Shown one piece after another: positions 1 through 7,669 of a stretch of DNA of 64,000 nucleotides. Within the stretch, counting starts at the first letter, position 1. The number at the start of each line of letters is the position of its first letter. The stretch comes from Bradyrhizobium sp. CB3481 (GTDB lineage: Bacteria > Pseudomonadota > Alphaproteobacteria > Rhizobiales > Xanthobacteraceae). The notes beneath the pieces are model-generated. The model made no database searches. It had not been told where the DNA came from and saw nothing but the letters and a program-made list of their open reading frames with translations. Location of the stretch: positions 6,964,501 to 7,028,500 of the forward strand of contig NZ_CP121647.1 of the NCBI RefSeq assembly GCF_029714305.1. Reading direction: 5' to 3'. Position numbers and translations under genes: made by a program.

Positions 1-310
1 CCGGGCTCGGCGGCTGCGCGGCCGATGAGTTGTCGGAAAACGAAACGGCTTCACGCGGCACGAACCACCGTTCCGAAATAGGGTCATACCATTTGCCAAT
101 CTTCATTTCGACGCACTAGCCCGGTTCGCATTGTCCATGTGCTCGAACCAGGTAGTGCAAGACGATTGCAGAGTTCCGATACCCAACAATACTTACCGTT
201 CTCGATTCGAGCCGCTCGCGGGATTGCAACCAAATCTCGATGCGAGTGTTCCTGCCGAAGATCTGTCGGCATAGCTCCCATTCATCTGCATCAGGCAATG
301 ACGACGCGCG
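1..310. other. left edge without a confident gene
   Basis: Short open frames exist on both strands, but none has a good ribosome binding site together with protein-like composition. A minus-strand frame of about 60 codons between 116 and 298 would need a TTG start. It is the least unlikely candidate, but I do not recognise its product. No tRNA, terminator or insertion-sequence end was seen. Confidence 0.4.
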
Positions 311-496
311 CTAAGCGGCGGAGCGGACCTGTTGCGATGGGCTGCCCGTTTGCTGCTCGATCTCCAGCGTTTTGGCTTGCGCGCGGCATTGGCTTGCGAA
401 GAGCTGAAGCCGTTCGACCGTCAGCGTGTCGAGAATGGCCTTCGAGAGCCGCTCGGCGCGGGCCGCCTGCTGCAAAAGATGTTCGAGCTTGCTCAT
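311..496 (-). CDS. small hypothetical protein, helical, 61 aa
   Basis: A 61-residue protein beginning MSKLEHLLQQ. Its composition is that of a soluble amphipathic helix, with many Leu, Ala, Glu and Arg, one Cys and a Gln/Ser-rich tail. It has no signal peptide, membrane segment or known motif. A G-rich stretch (GCTGGGG) lies a few bases before the ATG. The overlapping frames on both strands are rich in Arg, Cys and Ala and look like shadows, whereas this one has ordinary protein composition. The function is unknown and I cannot place it in a family. It stands alone, about 200 bp past the 3' end of the hydrolase gene on the same strand. Confidence 0.45.
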   Translation of the reverse strand: MSKLEHLLQQAARAERLSKAILDTLTVERLQLFASQCRAQAKTLEIEQQTGSPSQQVRSAA

Positions 497-705
497 GAAC
501 CCCAGCCCTCAATTGTCCGGAATAATTTGAAACGAATTGCTTCGTTCCAGCGTTGCTCCATTCTTGCTTAATGGCCGGTAAATTCAGTGAAGTAGGTCAC
601 GCAGCCAGGAGTCACAAAGTTGTCAGCGCGCGGCTTGCTGAAGGCCGAGCTACCGTGGCTCGCGACAGCGCGCAGGCATCCCTGCCTGCTCGCCGCGGCA
701 TGCCT

Positions 706-1518
706 TCATTTGAGATGGCGATCGAGAAACTGCTGCAGGCGGCGGCTTGCATCATCGGCCGCCTCGCCATTGTATTCCAGCCAGTGATCGAACATGGTCC
801 TGCCGGGCTGCAGGTGCAGGTAATAGAATCCGTGATACACGCCGGGATAGACGATCAGCTCGATCGGCGGCCCGTCCTTGCCCCAGCTCGCGACCTTGTC
901 GGTGCAGCCCGCTGCCGGCGTCCAATCGTCGAGGGCGCCGATGAAGATGAGCGTCGGGATTGCCGGGCGCGCGGTCCATGGATCCTTGCATGGCGGATAA
1001 AACGCTGCGGCTGCGCGGAACCGCAACTCGCTTGGCGGAAGGAACAGTTCGAACGAATTCGGCCCCGCCACCGAGAGGGTCACGCGAGCGCCCGCCGAGA
1101 AGCCGACCACCGCCACGCGTTGCGGATCGACGAAAGCCTGGCCGCCCAGGAAGAGCAGTGCCCCATAGGCATCCGGCCTGCGTTTCAGGAAGGTGGCAAA
1201 CGCGGTTAAGGTGCAGGCCTCAACGATGCGGCGCGTCGCATAGCTGTCGACCAGCAGGACGACATAGCCGCGGCCGACAAGATCATCGGTCAGCTTTTGC
1301 CTTGTCGTGTCATGCATGCCGGCGCAGCCATGCAGGACGACGACGGCGGGAAAAGGACCCGCCCCATCCGGCCTCGCCAGATAACCCTCGATGCGCTCGC
1401 CTTCGATGACGTTGCCGGAAAGGAGCCGCTGAGAAGCGTTGGCGAACTCGACGCGTTGCAGGGATGCAGCTCGTGCATTAGCCGTCAGCGCGCCTATGGC
1501 GCAGCCAACGATCAGCAT
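706..1518 (-). CDS. exported dienelactone hydrolase family protein
   Basis: An alpha/beta-hydrolase of about 270 residues. The catalytic triad can be read as Ser in VVGFSAGARV, Asp in GALDDWTP and His in YPGVYHGFYY, in the dienelactone-hydrolase arrangement. The HGCAGM segment after the first strands fits the oxyanion hole. The chosen ATG gives a hydrophobic leader ending ANARAAS, so export to the periplasm is likely. The open frame runs 55 codons further upstream, but that part is rich in Arg, Cys and Ser and would bury the leader, so I reject it. The family hydrolyses lactones or esters, usually in aromatic or xenobiotic degradation. The substrate cannot be read from the sequence, and no degradation genes flank it. 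Confidence 0.85.
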   Translation of the reverse strand: MLIVGCAIGALTANARAASLQRVEFANASQRLLSGNVIEGERIEGYLARPDGAGPFPAVVVLHGCAGMHDTTRQKLTDDLVGRGYVVLLVDSYATRRIVEACTLTAFATFLKRRPDAYGALLFLGGQAFVDPQRVAVVGFSAGARVTLSVAGPNSFELFLPPSELRFRAAAAFYPPCKDPWTARPAIPTLIFIGALDDWTPAAGCTDKVASWGKDGPPIELIVYPGVYHGFYYLHLQPGRTMFDHWLEYNGEAADDASRRLQQFLDRHLK

Positions 1519-1873
1519 TCGCAAAGCACGCCTGCGCAAATGCCGCGCTCCCTTATTTTCAGTGAAGCATTCCTTCCTTGCGGCGCTGCTTGCCGATCTC
1601 GTGGATGATACGCGTTCGAATTCGCACCGTCGGGCGGTGTCCAGATTACGGCTGCAGCAAGACGGTGCGATGGCACCAAGCAAGTTCCCGCGACTTTGAT
1701 CCTCCCGGATAGAAACTCAAGCAGACCAACCACTTAATGAAAGACGGAACTATTCCCCCGGCGGCGGAACTACACCAAAATTTGATGGGATTTTGCTGAA
1801 AAACGGGGACAAACCCGAATCCAGCCTTGATTTGGCTCTCTTGTTTTATCGGGGCGATCGGTGAGTAACGCGT
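1519..1873. other. divergent intergenic region
   Basis: About 355 bp between the minus-strand hydrolase and a plus-strand small-gene pair, so it should hold promoters for both. The plus side is AT-richer near 1780-1860. Two GGAAC words occur near 1747 and 1763, but neither has a CGTT at a 16-17 bp distance, so no EcfG promoter is claimed. No repeat or RNA gene was recognised. Confidence 0.4.
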
Positions 1874-2062
1874 ATGACCGACCAACAATTGGCTATTGCC
1901 GCGATTGGCGAGGCGCAACTGATCCTTGAAGAATATCTGCAACCCCGTCCCCAGAACAATGAGCGCATCCTCGACAAACTCGTAGAGGTTCTAGAACGCC
2001 CCGATGTGATGGCGGCAGTGAGTCGCTTGCAGCAACGTGGTTGCTCGGGGGCGCTCAAATGA
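1874..2062 (+). CDS. small hypothetical protein, 62 aa, coupled to next gene
   Basis: A 62-residue soluble helical protein (starts MTDQQLAIAA) with no signal peptide and a single Cys near its end. Its stop overlaps the start of the next gene in an ATGA arrangement, the usual sign of translational coupling. That overlap is the main reason to accept such a short frame. A GGTGAG stretch lies about nine bases before the ATG. I do not recognise the family. The composition (ILDKLVEVLERPDVM) suggests two or three helices. Being coupled to a secreted protein, it may be a cytoplasmic partner or may only share expression. Confidence 0.6.
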   Translation: MTDQQLAIAAIGEAQLILEEYLQPRPQNNERILDKLVEVLERPDVMAAVSRLQQRGCSGALK

Positions 2063-2502
2063 CCAAGCAGCTTTCATCAACGACTCTGACGGCTTCCGTT
2101 GCTGCGCTGTTGTTGTTGGGAATGCCCGAGGTAGAAGCAAAACAACAATGCAGCGCCGCGATGCCGTCCAGCCAGAACGGCAAATGGTGGTCCTATCGTC
2201 TGATCGATGGGCGCAAGTGTTGGTACGAAGGCAAGCCAGGACTTTCGAAAGCCTTGCTGGAATGGCCGAAGACCGCTTCAGTGGAGGTATTGCCCAAGGA
2301 TTCTTCGCAGCCCTCGCGCAAGCATGTTGTCGACGCGATCTCGGCGAAGCGCCGCAGTCCACTGGATGCACAAGCGTGGTCGCCGAAGGAAGCCGTGCAG
2401 CCCTGGGTGCCGGAAGAGGCCGTGCTGGCACGGGCACCGAACTACATTCCCGACACCTTCGATGCGCTGTGGAGCGCACGAATCTGGCTGTTGGACCGCT
2501 AA
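2059..2502 (+). CDS. exported protein with GRKCW motif
   Basis: A 147-residue protein with a clear signal peptide (TASVAALLLLGMPEVEA, then the mature chain KQQC). The mature part holds a Cys, then G-x-x-W-x-Y-R-x3-GRKCWY. The same pattern occurs in the unrelated-length protein encoded on the other strand about 1.2 kb further on. The two Cys residues, about 23 apart, could form a disulfide in the periplasm. The rest is low in hydrophobic residues. I chose the ATG inside the ATGA overlap with the upstream small gene rather than the TTG six codons earlier, because it gives a normal leader. Function unknown; I infer a small periplasmic or surface domain recurring in this genome. Confidence 0.7.
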   Translation: MTKQLSSTTLTASVAALLLLGMPEVEAKQQCSAAMPSSQNGKWWSYRLIDGRKCWYEGKPGLSKALLEWPKTASVEVLPKDSSQPSRKHVVDAISAKRRSPLDAQAWSPKEAVQPWVPEEAVLARAPNYIPDTFDALWSARIWLLDR

Positions 2503-2684
2503 TAGGCCGACCTCTGGCTTCGCCGTTTCTTCCTAACGAGGTCTGTCGCTGAACTTGGACGCTGATTTGATCCGGTCGTCTGCTGTTCCCATGACAACGG
2601 CTGTCTTTGATCAATAGTTACTCGGCGCGTGCTGAAACGGGTGTTTGGGTCTTACGTGAGTGTCGCCCTTTAGAGGAGGGTGCC

Positions 2685-2864
2685 GTGAGTGATTGGTTGC
2701 GTGAGAGTGAGGCCGGGCGGCACCAGCCGCCTCATCATCATACGTGTAATCATTGCGGCGGCACCGCGCGGCCCATTGAGATTCTGGACAGCCGCCAAGG
2801 CAAGAACGTTCGCTTCCTGCGCTGCCTCAGTTGTGAAAAAACGAGTTGGATTGAAGAGCAGTGA
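2685..2864 (+). CDS. small zinc-ribbon protein, 59 aa
   Basis: A 59-residue protein with two CxxC knuckles, CNHC near residue 22 and CLSC near residue 49, separated by a short beta-like stretch (PIEILDSRQGKNVRFLRC). This is a classic zinc ribbon. A His-rich segment (HQPPHHHTC) precedes the first knuckle. The start is GTG. It is preferred over an earlier TTG because TAGAGGAGGGTGCC, with a full GAGGAGG, sits just before it. Zinc ribbons this small usually bind nucleic acid or a protein partner, and nothing more specific can be said. It stands alone between two unrelated genes. Confidence 0.65.
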   Translation: MSDWLRESEAGRHQPPHHHTCNHCGGTARPIEILDSRQGKNVRFLRCLSCEKTSWIEEQ

Positions 2865-2953
2865 CCGCAGCCGTTGGAGTTGGGCTGAGGCCGGCCTTGC
2901 TCTCAAAGTTCTGAAGACAATTCGAGTGAGAAGCACCCGAGCCGTTCCGATGC

Positions 2954-3472
2954 TCAGATTTCGCAATCGGCTGAATTCAAGGCCTTGCGCAACCCGCCAA
3001 ACGCACTCAGCCGACAGGACTCGGTATTGCTGGCCGCCTTTCGCCGCTCTGGAACGGTGACGCGCTTGATAACGGCGATCTTTCGCTTCGACTGAGGACG
3101 GTAGGCGGCATTGACCTTCTTCGGACGGGCAGCGGCGGCGTTCTTGGGCTTGGAATCGTGCCGATGGCGGACGATCACGCTCGGGGGCTCCGAAGAACCG
3201 ACACTGATGTCTTCCGAAGAAGTGCCTGCGTCAACCAGCGCTGGCTGTTCCTCGACCGGTGCAGCCTGCGCCGGTGTCTCGCTGCTCGCAGCGGCAGTTT
3301 CAATCCGGTCAGCGCGTGTTGGCGCAACATGTGAATCGGAAATGCCTACCGTCGTCTCGGCAACGGGCTGGACGGCCACGGCTGCAGTACGCACTGAAGC
3401 TCTGAGTTCCATCGTCGCCAGCACTCCTACCCCCAACGGGATGAGGAGGCCCACCAACATCATTCTGAGCAT
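2954..3472 (-). CDS. hypothetical membrane-anchored or exported protein
   Basis: A 172-residue protein. An N-terminal hydrophobic segment (MMLVGLLIPLGVGVLATM) may be a signal anchor. A long Ala/Glu/Ser/Pro-rich stretch follows, then a basic tail (KPKNAAAARPKKVNAAYRPQ) and two Cys near the C-terminus. A GGAGAAG ribosome site sits five to six bases before the ATG. The middle looks disordered. The layout of short anchor, flexible linker and basic tail would suit a periplasmic protein that touches the cell wall or an acidic polymer, but that is only inference. No family recognised. The gene downstream on this strand is also exported, with its own signal peptide. Confidence 0.6.
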   Translation of the reverse strand: MLRMMLVGLLIPLGVGVLATMELRASVRTAAVAVQPVAETTVGISDSHVAPTRADRIETAAASSETPAQAAPVEEQPALVDAGTSSEDISVGSSEPPSVIVRHRHDSKPKNAAAARPKKVNAAYRPQSKRKIAVIKRVTVPERRKAASNTESCRLSAFGGLRKALNSADCEI

Positions 3473-3587
3473 GATGCTTCTCCGGCTGGTTCAGTGTCGG
3501 TGAAAATTCTCCGATCGAATGCGGCAGCTTGGCGGCGGCTCACCGCCCGTTTGCCGGCAGGGTTAACGCCGGCCCGGATGCGCGCGC

Positions 3588-3626
3588 GCAGATGTTGAAT
3601 GCAGATGTTGAATGCAGATGTTGAAT
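3588..3626. repeat. three tandem copies of a 13-bp unit
   Basis: The unit GCAGATGTTGAAT occurs three times head to tail without a mismatch, in the short gap between two minus-strand genes. It looks like a simple slippage repeat with no obvious function. Confidence 0.85.
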
Positions 3627-3688
3627 GAAGGGCGCCGCCGAAGGATCGACTCCGGCGTTCGCCGACGGCCATCAATTTCGTTCCCGCG

Positions 3689-4453
3689 TCAATCGCGCAA
3701 CAGCACGGCTTCTCGAACAGTTCGGCTCGAGCCCAAGACGAAGGCGAGTCCCAGCGCCACCAACAGCACGCCAAGCCAGGTAGCCGTCCAGCCCGGCCGG
3801 TCATCGGCCGCCTCGGCGATTGGAGAGACGACCGGCGCGGCCGGAGGCACGGAGACGGCAACAGCGTCGCTTGGGGCCGGTGCGGCTGCCAGAAGCGTCT
3901 TCTCGTCGAGCTGGCGCGGCGTGGGCTGGTCAGGCGCGGGTTGGTCGGTCGCCTGGTTGGCGACTGCGACGGGTGCCGCCGGCACGAAAGCCGCAGCGCC
4001 CGGGGCCTGACCGGGAGCAACGTCAACCACCTTGAACTCGGGCGCCGGCCGGGTCGGCTCAGACATTTCCGCCGGCGCGGAGCGCAGCATCTCGGCGCGC
4101 GCATCCATGACCGCCTCCCGCTTGCGCCGCGTGTCCTCGTTCTCCGCGGCAGCGACCCGAGCTTTCGCGGTGCGAACACGATCACGAACCTGCTTCACCG
4201 TCGCGGTCCCCTCGGCTGCCTGGAACCAGCATTTGCGGCCTCCCTCAGTGCGATAGACCCAGCGTTGACCGTCCGCCGTCGACGTACCGGGCCGCGGCAA
4301 GCACTCCCTTTCCTTTTCTGCCGGAGCGGGCTCAGCGGCTGTCTGGGGAGGAGAGGCACCGAACATTTCGGCAAGAGGACTCGAAGACGCAGAAGTCGGA
4401 AGGCTTGTGAGAAGGACGAAGGCGGCGATGCACAATCGCAAATGACCCGACAT
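3689..4453 (-). CDS. exported GRKCW-motif protein with C-terminal membrane segment
   Basis: A 254-residue protein that starts at the ATG giving MSGHLRLCIAAFVLL, a good signal peptide, with GGAG eight bases upstream. After the leader come a Cys and the pattern G-x-x-W-x-Y-R-x3-GRKCWF, shared with the exported protein encoded near 2.1-2.5 kb. A charged, probably coiled-coil stretch follows (VRTAKARVAAAENEDTRRK), then a Pro/Ala-rich linker. Near the end is one transmembrane helix (WLGVLLVALGLAFVLG) followed by a short basic tail. It is probably an inner-membrane protein with its body in the periplasm. Function unknown. Frames inside it on the other strand are shadows. Confidence 0.7.
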   Translation of the reverse strand: MSGHLRLCIAAFVLLTSLPTSASSSPLAEMFGASPPQTAAEPAPAEKERECLPRPGTSTADGQRWVYRTEGGRKCWFQAAEGTATVKQVRDRVRTAKARVAAAENEDTRRKREAVMDARAEMLRSAPAEMSEPTRPAPEFKVVDVAPGQAPGAAAFVPAAPVAVANQATDQPAPDQPTPRQLDEKTLLAAAPAPSDAVAVSVPPAAPVVSPIAEAADDRPGWTATWLGVLLVALGLAFVLGSSRTVREAVLLRD

Positions 4454-4822
4454 GGAAACTCCAGCGTTGCGCCCCACGCCGCACGAGCTTTGGCCGCGAC
4501 ATCGTTCACAATGCGGCTCAAATCTGGCAAGGCGGCGGATTCATTCTGGCTCCGCAAACGAGATTGCGGCTCGATCGGTCATTGCAGTTCGGTAAGTCAC
4601 GTTGCTGACAGCAACGATGTCACGCGGAAGACGGCGAAGCAGATCGTTCTTGCGCGGTCGGCAAAGCTCTCATCGTGCTGCATCACATCGCGGATCGGCG
4701 AGGTACCCGAATTCGTGTCTGCCGCGAAAGTCCGCGATCGTTAAAAATCGAGCTTTCGGCTTAGCGCAGCCGTCAACTTTTGATTGTAAATCGCGTTCGT
4801 CGCCAATGACACGAGTCTGTCG
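4454..4822. other. divergent intergenic region
   Basis: About 370 bp between the minus-strand GRKCW protein gene and the plus-strand TPR gene run. It should contain promoters in both directions. AT-richer sequence lies around 4740-4790. No recognised operator, repeat or RNA gene. Confidence 0.4.
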
Positions 4823-5146
4823 ATGACCTGCGGAATGATCGCGCGAACTGCCGTCGCACTGGCGGTGCTGACCATCTGGAATCAATCATCATCGGCCGAC
4901 CCGCTTCGAAACTTCAGCGGCAACTGCCTCCTCATGGGCAATCTCAGCATTCCGGACGATCGCGCGTGCATGAGTGTCGCGACGGACGTCCCTGTTGGAC
5001 AAAGCGACTTCTGTTTCCGCTCGGCGGCCGCGGCCGCGAGGCCGGTCCTTGAGATCGCTCTTTCCAGGATCAGATCCTCCTCCCGGCAAATTTGCCCACG
5101 AGCAGGTTCGGTCGCGGCGCAGCGAGTGCAGCAGGTGCTGCGATGA
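4823..5146 (+). CDS. possible exported small protein upstream of TPR gene
   Basis: A 107-codon frame with a plausible leader (MIARTAVALAVLTIW) and four Cys residues in its second part. It ends in an ATGA overlap with the next, clearly real gene. The overlap and leader argue for translation. Against it, the last third is Arg/Ser/Gln-rich, like out-of-frame sequence, and no convincing ribosome site precedes either ATG (a second lies four codons in). It may be a degenerate relative of the following exported proteins, or a leader frame that couples translation. I could not identify a family. Confidence 0.35.
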   Translation: MTCGMIARTAVALAVLTIWNQSSSADPLRNFSGNCLLMGNLSIPDDRACMSVATDVPVGQSDFCFRSAAAAARPVLEIALSRIRSSSRQICPRAGSVAAQRVQQVLR

Positions 5147-6408
5147 CGCGGCGTTCCAGCCTGCGCCTGCTGGTGGGCGCCTGCATCCTTGCAGCGACCG
5201 GTGCTGCCGTCGCGGACGCGTTCGCTGAAACGCCGTCATGCTCGCCGGCGCTGGTCGAGACCGCAGCCGAGCTTGCAGGGACCAGCGCTGCGGTTGCGGA
5301 CACGCCCGCTGAAGCGCCGTCATGCTCGCTGGCGCTGGTCGAGACCGCACCCGGGCAGGTCATAGCGCCCTGTTCGAAAATCATCGACGACGCCTCGACG
5401 TCGCCTGCCGATCGCGGACGCGCGCTGTTCACCCGCGGCAAGGGCTATCACAACACCAAGCGTTTCAATCTCGCCCGCCAGGACTATGATGCGGCGATCC
5501 CGCTGACGCCGACCAATGAAGAGCTGTTCGCGTCGCGTGCCAACATCGCCTTTCGCGCAAGACGCTGGCAGGAAGGCGTGAAGTTTCTGCAACAGGCACT
5601 CAAGCTCAATCCATCTAACGCTCACGTCCTTCGCATGGTCGGCTCGCAGTTGGAGATGTCCGGCGACCGGGAGCAGGCCCATCACTACTACACGCTGGCG
5701 CTGCAATCGGATCCGAACGAGGCTTATGCGCTGCTGTTCCGCAGCAAGAACAGCGTCCGACGGCTGCAATTCGACGAGGCCCTGAAGGACGCCGACGCAC
5801 TGGTGGCAATGGCACCCGCCGCGATCAATCGCCAGGGATATCTCGACTGCAAGGGCGATCGGCTGGATTTCCATATCATTGCTCTGGACCACCGCGCCGA
5901 CGTTCATGATGCGCTCGGCCGGCCCGATCGCGCCGAGCAGGACCTCACCGCGGCGATCACCTACAGCCGCTCCGCCCTGTCATTGGCCGCGCGGGGCAAG
6001 TACCTCGCCTACAAGCGCGGCCGCGACCAGGATGCCGCGTCAGACCTCGATGAGGCGATCTCCCTCGGCTCGGACGATTCGCGCGCCTTCCATGCCCGCG
6101 GCATGGTCTATGTCCTGCGTCGCCAATACGAGCCGGCATTCGCCGCCTTCGACCGCGCGCTGAAGCTCGACCCGCATTTTGCATCCGCCTTGCGCATGCG
6201 GGCGCGGATGTACCGGGAATTCGACAAGACCGAGCTCGCGGTCGCTGACATGCGCGATGCGGTCATGAACAGCCCGGCGGTGCTTGAGGAGACCATGCCG
6301 GCGCTGATGAAGGCCGGCTACTGGCGATCGCGCGAAGTCCCCAACGAAATGACGCCGGCGCTGGAAGATGCCATCCGTGCCTGCATGCTCGACAAGACTT
6401 GCAATTGA
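5143..6408 (+). CDS. exported TPR-repeat protein
   Basis: A 421-residue protein with a signal peptide (LRLLVGACILAATGAAVADA). A Cys/Ala/Glu-rich duplicated segment follows, encoded by an 84-bp tandem repeat, then a chain of tetratricopeptide repeats. Typical helix pairs can be read, such as FLQQALKLNPSNAHVLRMVG and AFAAFDRALKLDPHFASALR. It ends AIRACMLDKTCN, a motif that resembles the end of the next gene's product. TPR proteins are binding scaffolds, and export puts this one in the periplasm. The next gene begins within about 10 bp, so they form one operon. No enzymatic motif seen. Confidence 0.75.
   Translation: MTRRSSLRLLVGACILAATGAAVADAFAETPSCSPALVETAAELAGTSAAVADTPAEAPSCSLALVETAPGQVIAPCSKIIDDASTSPADRGRALFTRGKGYHNTKRFNLARQDYDAAIPLTPTNEELFASRANIAFRARRWQEGVKFLQQALKLNPSNAHVLRMVGSQLEMSGDREQAHHYYTLALQSDPNEAYALLFRSKNSVRRLQFDEALKDADALVAMAPAAINRQGYLDCKGDRLDFHIIALDHRADVHDALGRPDRAEQDLTAAITYSRSALSLAARGKYLAYKRGRDQDAASDLDEAISLGSDDSRAFHARGMVYVLRRQYEPAFAAFDRALKLDPHFASALRMRARMYREFDKTELAVADMRDAVMNSPAVLEETMPALMKAGYWRSREVPNEMTPALEDAIRACMLDKTCN
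5194..5361. repeat. 84-bp in-frame tandem duplication
   Basis: Two adjacent 84-bp copies encode two similar 28-residue blocks in the N-terminal part of the TPR protein. They share CCGTCATGCTCG and GGCGCTGGTCGAGACCGCA at the same offsets. The copies differ at several bases, so the duplication is not brand new. Being in frame, it lengthens the linker before the TPR domain. Confidence 0.8.
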
Positions 6409-6416
6409 GCCGGGAC

Positions 6417-7502
6417 ATGTCTGGAAGAATCCTGTCTCACCTTGCGTTCGCCACGATCCTGATGGGAGCGCTGACCGTGCCTTGCCTGGCGGCCGATCGC
6501 ATTGGAACCGCCGGCCCAATCAGAAGCTTCGGCGGCACGACATGCAGCGCCGGCATCGCGGCAATGATGCGAGGCGAATGCGATCCGCCGCTGGTGGATA
6601 CCGCCCTCGCATTGGAGCAGCGCTCGCAGGCGCGGGTCGCGCGTGCCCGCGAACTGCTTTCAATCCCGCGGCTCACTGCCGCAATCGGCGAATTGGATAC
6701 GGCTATTGCGGATGACCCGCGCAACAGCGCCGCCCTGCTGCTGCGGGGACGCCTCAAGATACAGGGGCGGCTCGACGAAGCCATCGCCGACATGGACCGT
6801 GTGTTGCAGCTCGATCCGGACAATTCCAATGCCCATGCCACGAAGGCCTTCGCTCTTCAGGGTCAGAACGACGAATGGGCCCTTGCCGAGGCGAGCAAGG
6901 CACTGGGAAATGATCCCAGGAATGCGGATGCGTTCTGGATCCGGGCCTCGGTGCTCGCACGCGTTGGCAAGTTGACCGAGGCCGAACAGGATTTGGACGC
7001 CGCCATCGCGCTGGAGCCGGACGTCTCGAGAACGCTGCTGCGGCGCGCCGGAATCCGCGCTCAAATGGGCAAGGCCGATGACGCGGTGCGCGATGCCTCC
7101 GCCGTGCTGGCGCTCGGCCCTGACATGATCGCGCTTCAGCTTCGCGCGGTCATTCGCGGACGATCCGGCGACTTTGCCGGCGCGATCGATGATCTCAACG
7201 CCATCCTGGGACCGCCGGAAGAGCCACGGGACGTGTCCGTCCTCCCCCATATGGTCGATCTGTATGTACAGCGGGCCCTTGCGCTGACGCGAACCGGACA
7301 GGTGGCGCACGCAAAGCGCGATCTTGATATGATGATCAAGCTCGGCGGACCGCGCGCCGTTCTGCAAATGCAGATCTATCTTCGCAATCACGGCTTCCCG
7401 GACCTGGCCCTGGACGGCAAGCGTTCCGACCAGTTCGACGACGCGCTGACGGCCTGCTTCATCAACGACGCCTGCGGCCGCGGCATCGCGATTCCGGGAT
7501 AG
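6417..7502 (+). CDS. exported TPR-repeat protein, second of pair
   Basis: A 361-residue protein. The ATG gives a good signal peptide (ILSHLAFATILMGALTVPCLA); TTG codons just upstream overlap the preceding gene and are less likely. After a Cys-containing segment (GGTTCSAGIAAMMRGECD) come TPR-like repeats, for example AIADMDRVLQLDPDNSNAH and AEQDLDAAIALEPDVSRTL. The C-terminus reads DDALTACFINDACGRG. Like the previous gene's product it ends in Ala-Cys followed by a second Cys five residues on, so the two are probably paralogues with a shared C-terminal disulfide. A periplasmic scaffold role is inferred from the family and the leader. Confidence 0.75.
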   Translation: MSGRILSHLAFATILMGALTVPCLAADRIGTAGPIRSFGGTTCSAGIAAMMRGECDPPLVDTALALEQRSQARVARARELLSIPRLTAAIGELDTAIADDPRNSAALLLRGRLKIQGRLDEAIADMDRVLQLDPDNSNAHATKAFALQGQNDEWALAEASKALGNDPRNADAFWIRASVLARVGKLTEAEQDLDAAIALEPDVSRTLLRRAGIRAQMGKADDAVRDASAVLALGPDMIALQLRAVIRGRSGDFAGAIDDLNAILGPPEEPRDVSVLPHMVDLYVQRALALTRTGQVAHAKRDLDMMIKLGGPRAVLQMQIYLRNHGFPDLALDGKRSDQFDDALTACFINDACGRGIAIPG

Positions 7503-7575
7503 CCGCGGGATCAGGCCCGGCTCTCAGCCGACGGACCCGGCGGTGCCGGGAAACCCGAATGCCCTCGGTGGCGCG

Positions 7576-7585
7576 CCCCCCCCCC
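7576..7585. repeat. C10 homopolymer upstream of flhA
   Basis: Ten consecutive C residues directly precede the CtrA-like box in the flhA leader. Tracts this long can slip during replication. None of the coding frames includes it. Confidence 0.9.
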
Positions 7586-7586
7586 G

Positions 7587-7604
7587 TTAACCCTTTGCTA
7601 ACCA
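7587..7604 (+). promoter_or_regulatory. CtrA-like box upstream of flhA
   Basis: TTAA, seven bases (CCCTTTG), then CTAACCAT. The CtrA consensus is TTAA-N7-TTAA(C), so this differs at one base. It lies about 70-85 bp before the flhA GTG, a sensible place for activation. CtrA drives early flagellar genes in Caulobacter, and ctrA lies 7 kb away here. Binding has not been shown. Confidence 0.5.
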
Positions 7605-7669
7605 TACACCGGGCAAAAATTGCCGGGTGAAGTCGAGTGTCGTCGGCCGCGTAAAACGGGAGGAACCCC

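Noticed and set aside
1747..1780. EcfG promoter near the first intergenic region
   Set aside because: Two GGAAC words are present, but no CGTT follows at 16-17 bp.
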